Shown piece after piece: positions 60,947 to 64,000 of a stretch of 64,000 bases of DNA. A program made the position numbers and the translations under genes. Position 1 is the stretch's first letter. Each line of letters opens with the position of its first letter. A model generated the notes under the pieces. The model was not told the DNA's origin, ran no database searches, and saw only the letters and a list, made by a program, of their open reading frames with translations. The stretch is from SZUA-309 sp965215995 (lineage in GTDB: Bacteria; Pseudomonadota; Gammaproteobacteria; Pseudomonadales; Azotimanducaceae): assembly GCA_965215995.1 (NCBI GenBank), contig OZ244128.1, positions 3,100,001 to 3,164,000 on the forward strand, written 5' to 3'.

Positions 60947-61849
60947 TCAGGCGTTCTGGTTGGCCGCCTTCGACCGGTTGCCGGTCTTGCTCGCCGGTCG
61001 CCTGGCTGGCGGCTTTTCCGCCTGGGACGCTGCCGTCGCCTGCTGTGCGGCTGGCTGCCTTGTCCCTTGTTTCACCGCAGGCGCGGACTTGTGTTTCTGC
61101 GGTGGAGTGCTGATTACCTTTACCCCGGGCAGGTGCTGATCCGCCACGCTGGATTCGGCGTTGCGGGAAATCTTGATGAAGCCCGCCTGCTTGTCGATGA
61201 GGGCGAACTTCGCTTTGTGTGTTTTTGCCCAGGCGTTCAGCTCCCTCAGCACGCTTGCATCCTTCACGTTTCGGGCCAGCAGGGTGAAGCGCGAATCGAA
61301 CCGGTCGCCGAGACGCTGAACGCAACCCACCACACCTTTCGGGGTGGACCGGGCACCGTCACAGATGATGAGGCGATAGGTTTTGGCGAGTCGGCCGGTG
61401 TCGACGGCGTACCAGACGAAGTCATCGAATAGTTTTGGCTGGGACTGAATCACATGAGCGCCGCTCACCCGGTACTCGGTCAGCCAGGACCGGATCAGGT
61501 TTGCCCAGTGGCGGTCGTTCTCCAGGCACCAGACCTGTTTGCCCTGTATGGGATCCTTGTCGCAGAGCGCCCCGAGGATGAGCGTGAGCAAGCTGGCGCC
61601 GGCGAGCAGAATGGGTCCTTCCGCGGCGTTGGCTTCTGCCACCGCGCTGCGCATGAATTGCTCGTCCGCTGCCGTCAGCGGATCGCCCCAGAACGCATAA
61701 AGCTCACTGATCTCGCTGGTGCCGAATGTGGCTTCCGAACTGACGACCTGCTGCATTCGCTTGTCGAAACCGTGCTGGCGACTGTGGAATGCCACACGGG
61801 CACGAATGGTCTGCATGGCCCTGTTTTCGGTTAGAAAACTGACAGACAT
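60947..61849 (-). CDS. Class I methyltransferase-like protein with basic tail, unknown function
   Basis: 300 residues from ATG 61849, which follows GAGGG. A Rossmann-like core contains EGPILLAGASLLTLILGALC, VWCLENDRHW and YRLIICDGARSTPKGV, the strand-loop patterns of a SAM-dependent methyltransferase, but no classical DxGxG. The last 65 residues are rich in Lys, Ala, Gln and Pro (PQKHKSAPAVKQ, KPPARRPASKT), a disordered basic tail that could bind RNA or DNA. It lies 40 bases before aroA on the same strand. I do not recognise the family. Confidence 0.65.
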   Translation of the reverse strand: MSVSFLTENRAMQTIRARVAFHSRQHGFDKRMQQVVSSEATFGTSEISELYAFWGDPLTAADEQFMRSAVAEANAAEGPILLAGASLLTLILGALCDKDPIQGKQVWCLENDRHWANLIRSWLTEYRVSGAHVIQSQPKLFDDFVWYAVDTGRLAKTYRLIICDGARSTPKGVVGCVQRLGDRFDSRFTLLARNVKDASVLRELNAWAKTHKAKFALIDKQAGFIKISRNAESSVADQHLPGVKVISTPPQKHKSAPAVKQGTRQPAAQQATAASQAEKPPARRPASKTGNRSKAANQNA

Positions 61850-61930
61850 GATGGTGTCCCTCTTGATCCCCGACAGGCTACCCAATGCGCCCGGCAGGGA
61901 ACGGAAAGGGGTCACGGAATGGACGGTCCG

Positions 61931-62500
61931 TCAGGGATGAAGCTCGGGCGGAGCGGGTACCAGGGTGCTGATGAACCCTGCGAGATCGGGCGCGACCTGT
62001 CGAATCGGCTTGAAGCCAGGCTTTTCCAGCAGAACGGCGCCGGAGTCGTTGTCCACACTGAGAAACAGTTCCGAATCCGGCTCCGTGCAGGCAAAAAACA
62101 CGGTCATGGTATGCCCCTTGGCAACCTTCTTACTGAGCGCATGGCCGATCAGGTTTTCGTTGAGCCGTTCGAGGTCTTCCGGGTTCCAGGGGAAGAGCAG
62201 ACTGACGTGACCGTCAGCAGCCTCTGCTTCGAGCCCTGCAGCCCAGTAAGCGCCCCAGTAGGCTTTGATGTCCGGGTGTATGGTGAGCTCCAGGGCCCGT
62301 TCCAGCGGGGTGAAGTCCTCTGCCACGGAGTCTGGATGACGCGGCACCGGCCGCCAGGCAATGACCGTTCCTGCATCGGTCTCGAACGGCTCACCGACTT
62401 CGCAGGCAGAACGCCAATCGGGATCAAAGGGTGCTCGAAGATCCGGGTAGGTCTTCAGCGTATGGTCCATGAATTCAGCCAGCGCCTCACCGACTGTCAC
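61931..62500 (-). CDS. syd: SecY-interacting protein Syd
   Basis: 189 residues matching Syd throughout (FMDHTLKTYP, IAWRPVPRH, VSLLFPWNPEDLERLNENLIGHALSKK, DNDSGAVLLEKPGFKPIRQVAPDLAGFI). Syd binds SecY at the inner face of the membrane. Its ATG overlaps the stop of the upstream periplasmic sensor gene by 4 bases, so it is the last gene of the ECF sigma operon here. The coupling is unusual. Confidence 0.9.
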   Translation of the reverse strand: MTVGEALAEFMDHTLKTYPDLRAPFDPDWRSACEVGEPFETDAGTVIAWRPVPRHPDSVAEDFTPLERALELTIHPDIKAYWGAYWAAGLEAEAADGHVSLLFPWNPEDLERLNENLIGHALSKKVAKGHTMTVFFACTEPDSELFLSVDNDSGAVLLEKPGFKPIRQVAPDLAGFISTLVPAPPELHP

Positions 62501-63030
62501 TGTGGCGGTGGCTCCGGCGGTATGTGATGGTAGGGCGGTCGCTCACCTGGCGGCGGCCCCTCTTTCGATCCGGGTGGGCCTTTCGGCTGCCAGCGCTCGG
62601 GGCGCCTGCTCATGTTTTCCACCAGTTGCCGACGCTCGTTCACGGTGAGCTCTGCGGCCAGGGCAATGAAGGCATCCTGAGAGGCACGCTGGGAGCCAGA
62701 GAGCTGTGCTTCGAAGGACTTGAGCGCCGCGCGCAAGGCGGCTTCATCAAGCGGATCCGCCAGCATTGCCGTCCGCAGCGCTTCCTGGGTGCCTCGGATC
62801 TCCCGGAATCGGGGACGCATGGCGCCGAGGTACGCCCGATACAGGGGCGCGAGCTCCCGGGCCCGTTGCTCCGGCAGATCTCCCAGCAAACGTCGCATGC
62901 CGAAGACCGGATCTACCCGATGCATCTCAGGACGCGGTCCGGCCTGACTGCCGAGGAACATGCCGATTGCCACAAGGTTCAGGGCAACGGACACCATCAG
63001 GGCGATAACAAGCGCGAGCTTACTCTTCAT
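62497..63030 (-). CDS. Periplasmic CnrX/CpxP-like sensor protein, membrane-anchored
   Basis: 177 residues: a membrane helix about 5-27 (LALVIALMVSVALNLVAIGMFLG) then a helical periplasmic domain (PVFGMRRLLGDLPEQRARELAPLYRAYLGAMRPRFREIRG) of the CnrX/ZraP/CpxP type, and a Pro/Gly-rich, His-containing tail. Such proteins sense metals or envelope stress for the partner anti-sigma factor. It overlaps the anti-sigma gene by 11 bases. Metal specificity is not readable. Confidence 0.8.
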   Translation of the reverse strand: MKSKLALVIALMVSVALNLVAIGMFLGSQAGPRPEMHRVDPVFGMRRLLGDLPEQRARELAPLYRAYLGAMRPRFREIRGTQEALRTAMLADPLDEAALRAALKSFEAQLSGSQRASQDAFIALAAELTVNERRQLVENMSRRPERWQPKGPPGSKEGPPPGERPPYHHIPPEPPPQ

Positions 63031-63445
63031 CAGCCAGCTCCGCGTAGGTCGAAGAGAAGGCCATCAGGCCCACATCTGCTGCGAGATAAGCATCCTCTTC
63101 AGTCGTTGGCAGCTGCACCATGCCTAACGCGAAACCGAAGGCCAACGGTAAGCCTGCGGCGAGCACGGGCCGCCAGAGCCTGCCTTGCAGCCAGTTGAGC
63201 AGTTTCAGCCAGGGGTCTGTCATCTCAACCGCGCTGGCCACGATTCTTCCGGCCAGATAGGACGGTGCCGGTGCCTCCGACATGGCAGCGAGCAGGTTTG
63301 CCAGGGTCTGAGCATCAGCCAATGCATCCACGGCCTCTGATGACGTGCTCAGCAGGGCTTCGGCATCGCTTCTGAGTGCCTCCGGCCAGCGTTCGAGCAC
63401 CGGTCCGTGCTCGTCCAGGAGGTTGGTGAATGTGCTGAGGTCCAT
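63020..63445 (-). CDS. Putative anti-sigma factor, single membrane helix
   Basis: 141 residues from ATG 63445, chosen for the GAAGGGAAC just upstream. A cytoplasmic N-terminal part (STFTNLLDEHGPVLERWP, LNAL-like helices), a hydrophobic segment about LWRPVLAAGLPLAFGFALGMV and a short periplasmic end. It has no zinc-finger HxxxCxxC, so the anti-sigma assignment rests on its place between the ECF sigma and sensor genes and the membrane topology, like CnrY. Overlap with both neighbours' reading suggests coupled expression. Confidence 0.7.
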   Translation of the reverse strand: MDLSTFTNLLDEHGPVLERWPEALRSDAEALLSTSSEAVDALADAQTLANLLAAMSEAPAPSYLAGRIVASAVEMTDPWLKLLNWLQGRLWRPVLAAGLPLAFGFALGMVQLPTTEEDAYLAADVGLMAFSSTYAELADEE

Positions 63446-63464
63446 GTTCCCTTCCATAATAGTC

Positions 63465-64000
63465 TCAATTGTCCCTGCGGGTGCCAGCGCGGTTGTGCGC
63501 CACCTGTACTCCGGCGGTGGACAGGGCTTGGCGTAATGCCTTGCGCCCTCTGGTCAGGAGTGACTCGAGTGCCCGCACACCCACTCCGAGGATCTCCGCT
63601 GCCTGCGCGTTGCTGAAGCCCAGCACCTGACAGAGCAGAACGGCAGCGCGCTGCCGTTCCGGCAGGTCGCCGAGCGCCTCATTGAGGAGTTGCTGCTGCT
63701 CGACGGCAATCTGGTGTGCGGCCGGGTCCGCTCGAGGGTCCACCATCTCCAGACCGTCCACTCCGGGTAGCTCTCGCTTTTTACGGAAGCTATCTATGGC
63801 GAGCCGGTGGGCAATGGTGTGCAGCCAGGTGGTCACCTTGACCCGCCCTGGCTGATAGCTGCCCGCCTTCTGCCAGACCCTGAGGAAGGTCTCCTGAGCC
63901 AGATCCTCCGCATCAGCTCGAGAGCCGGTGAGACGCAAGAGGTAAGCGTGGATCGGGTCGAGGTGCAGGCGGACGAGCGATTCGAAGGCCACGCTGTCTC
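63465..64000 (-). CDS. ECF-type RNA polymerase sigma factor, 5' end cut by window
   Basis: Region 2 (FESLVRLHLDPIHAYLLRLTGSRADAEDLAQETFLRVWQ) and region 4 (LPERQRAAVLLCQVLGFSNAQAAEILGVGVRALESLLTRGRKALR) are present. The last visible codons DSVAFES continue an open frame beyond the window, so the true start lies past base 64000. About 178 residues are visible. It is 20 bases upstream of the anti-sigma gene, forming a sigma/anti-sigma/sensor set. The target regulon is unknown. Confidence 0.92.
   Translation of the reverse strand, partial: DSVAFESLVRLHLDPIHAYLLRLTGSRADAEDLAQETFLRVWQKAGSYQPGRVKVTTWLHTIAHRLAIDSFRKKRELPGVDGLEMVDPRADPAAHQIAVEQQQLLNEALGDLPERQRAAVLLCQVLGFSNAQAAEILGVGVRALESLLTRGRKALRQALSTAGVQVAHNRAGTRRDN

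Noticed and set aside
61915..61936. GACGGTCCGTC hairpin near the syd stop as a terminator
   Set aside because: Short stem with no T-run after it on the minus strand.

Overview
The window is a GC-rich chromosomal stretch from a gammaproteobacterium, probably of the Pseudomonadales or a neighbouring marine order. The evidence is the content and order of its core genes. rpmE/priA/SPOR/hslVU/DUF971/ubiEJB/hisE/tatABC lies beside ponA/pilMNOPQ/aroKB/damX/gltBD, and glnA lies close to typA. From memory this largely follows Pseudomonas, with differences: argS and hisI are missing, gltBD is inverted, and envelope genes are inserted between damX and gltBD. No phage, transposon, CRISPR array, rRNA or tRNA was seen.

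Layout. 1-2.9 kb: glnA (3' end cut by the window) behind a sigma-54 promoter with two NtrC sites, then a TusA-like carrier and a PP-loop protein that sits where other genomes have thiI. 2.9-6.3 kb: typA, dtd and a voltage-gated-type K+ channel. 6.4-9.2 kb: a LysR regulator divergent from a lipoprotein-like sulfatase. 9.2-19.4 kb, all minus strand: SPOR protein, hslV-hslU (sigma-32-like promoter), DUF971, ubiE-ubiJ-ubiB, hisE, tatA-tatB-tatC and a transglycosylase. 19.4-24.1 kb: priA, rpmE, an M48 protease and a DinB-like protein. 24.2-35.1 kb: PBP1a divergent from pilMNOPQ (ending at a strong terminator), then aroK, aroB and a DamX-like protein. 35.2-39.8 kb: four exported proteins of uncertain function. 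39.8-45.9 kb: gltD and gltB. 46.2-48.5 kb: a cobalamin riboswitch and a BtuB-like receptor. 48.7-56.5 kb: GNAT, Nudix, malate dehydrogenase, two enoyl-CoA hydratases, a DUF2147 gene with a broken tandem copy, a metallo-beta-lactamase-fold hydrolase, a phosphoesterase and a cupin. 56.8-59.6 kb: Ada/AlkA fusion, ogt, and a TetR regulator with three copies of one palindromic operator. 59.6-64 kb: aroA, a possible methyltransferase, syd, and an ECF sigma/anti-sigma/periplasmic sensor set cut by the window end.

Together the genes cover nitrogen assimilation (glnA, gltBD), the shikimate pathway (aroK, aroB, aroA), ubiquinone synthesis (ubiE, ubiJ, ubiB), Tat export, type IV pilus alignment and secretin, cell-wall synthesis and turnover, and alkylation repair. 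The least explained parts are the PP-loop/TusA pair, the 717-residue three-repeat exported protein, the triple TetR operator array, and the sigma/anti-sigma/sensor/Syd cluster. I found no fully convincing new system; these are the best leads.
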